64,000 bases of DNA, taken from positions 310,001 through 374,000 of the forward strand of contig CASHTG010000016.1 in the NCBI GenBank assembly GCA_949357655.1, written 5' to 3'. A program made the position numbers and the translations under genes. The notes under the pieces were generated by a model. That model searched no databases and was not told the DNA's origin. It saw nothing but the letters and a program-made list of their open reading frames with translations. Positions 63,914 through 64,000 of this stretch are shown here, one piece after another (the stretch's first letter is position 1; the number at the start of each line of letters is the position of its first letter). The DNA comes from Parascedosporium putredinis. Taxonomy: Eukaryota > Ascomycota > Sordariomycetes > Microascales > Microascaceae.

Positions 63914-64000
63914 TTAGGCGGTGCGGGCCTTGCTCGCCAGACGTCCGGTGGGCGCGCTCATATCCCTCCTGTCGACGCCCTTGACCATCTGCCTTCTCGG
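63914..64000 (-). CDS. C-terminal end of an unidentified protein, cut by the window edge
   Basis: One minus-strand frame is open from the right edge to a TAA at 63914-63916, reading RRQMVKGVDRRDMSAPTG, then RLASKARTA-stop. It is basic. It is too short to identify, and the call rests on its position, its base composition and the A-rich 3' UTR-like sequence that follows. Confidence 0.4.
   Translation of the reverse strand, partial: PRRQMVKGVDRRDMSAPTGRLASKARTA

Noticed and set aside
1..64000. CRISPR arrays, riboswitches and prokaryotic operons
   Set aside because: The window is eukaryotic; no regularly spaced direct repeats were seen, and no TPP-type aptamer could be assembled from the scattered cctgat-like matches.

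Overview
The window is nuclear DNA of a filamentous ascomycete (Pezizomycotina, probably Sordariomycetes). The evidence is short GT-AG introns (mostly 60-130 nt), large intergenic spaces, a Zn2Cys6 fungal transcription factor, a fungal Dsc3-type ubiquitin-ligase subunit, a fungal DOCK protein with an SH3 domain, and a eukaryotic tRNA-Ser(AGA). The species was not identified.

Layout. 1-9.3 kb, minus strand: the N-terminal part of a TOM1/HUWE1-type HECT ubiquitin ligase; its HECT domain lies beyond the left edge. 9.3-14.5 kb: a 5.2 kb divergent intergenic region. 14.5-17.6 kb, plus: a TBC (Rab-GAP) protein of the Gyp5 type. 19.9-22.5 kb, plus: a Zn2Cys6 transcription factor. 27.4-33.8 kb, plus: a DOCK/DCK1-type guanine nucleotide exchange factor. 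35.0-35.9 kb, minus: a small secreted protein. 35.9-45.6 kb: almost 10 kb with no supportable gene. About 46-50.7 kb, plus: two tandem genes, an unrecognised acidic/proline-rich protein and a Ras-like protein whose GTP-binding motifs are degenerate and which starts with a myristoylation-type MGNNLS. 51.7-52.6 kb, plus: Dsc3. 53.0 kb: tRNA-Ser. 53.5-56.9 kb, minus: the exosome helicase MTR4. 57.9-60.3 kb, minus: a secreted, probably GPI-anchored protein. 63.9-64.0 kb, minus: the last codons of another gene.

The genes do not form one pathway; this looks like an ordinary syntenic housekeeping stretch. There are loose themes: two ubiquitin-ligase components (TOM1, Dsc3) and three small-GTPase-related proteins (TBC GAP, DOCK GEF, degenerate Ras-like protein).

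Reading frames. Almost every gene is broken by frameshifts. In at least 18 places where I could reconstruct the intended frame, restoring one base to a mono-nucleotide run repairs it. This includes MTR4, which is essential in yeast, so the breaks are almost certainly homopolymer deletion errors in the assembly and not biological decay. CDS spans below therefore run from the true start to the true stop across these errors.

The most interesting candidate is the predicted myristoylated pseudo-GTPase at 48.5-50.7 kb.
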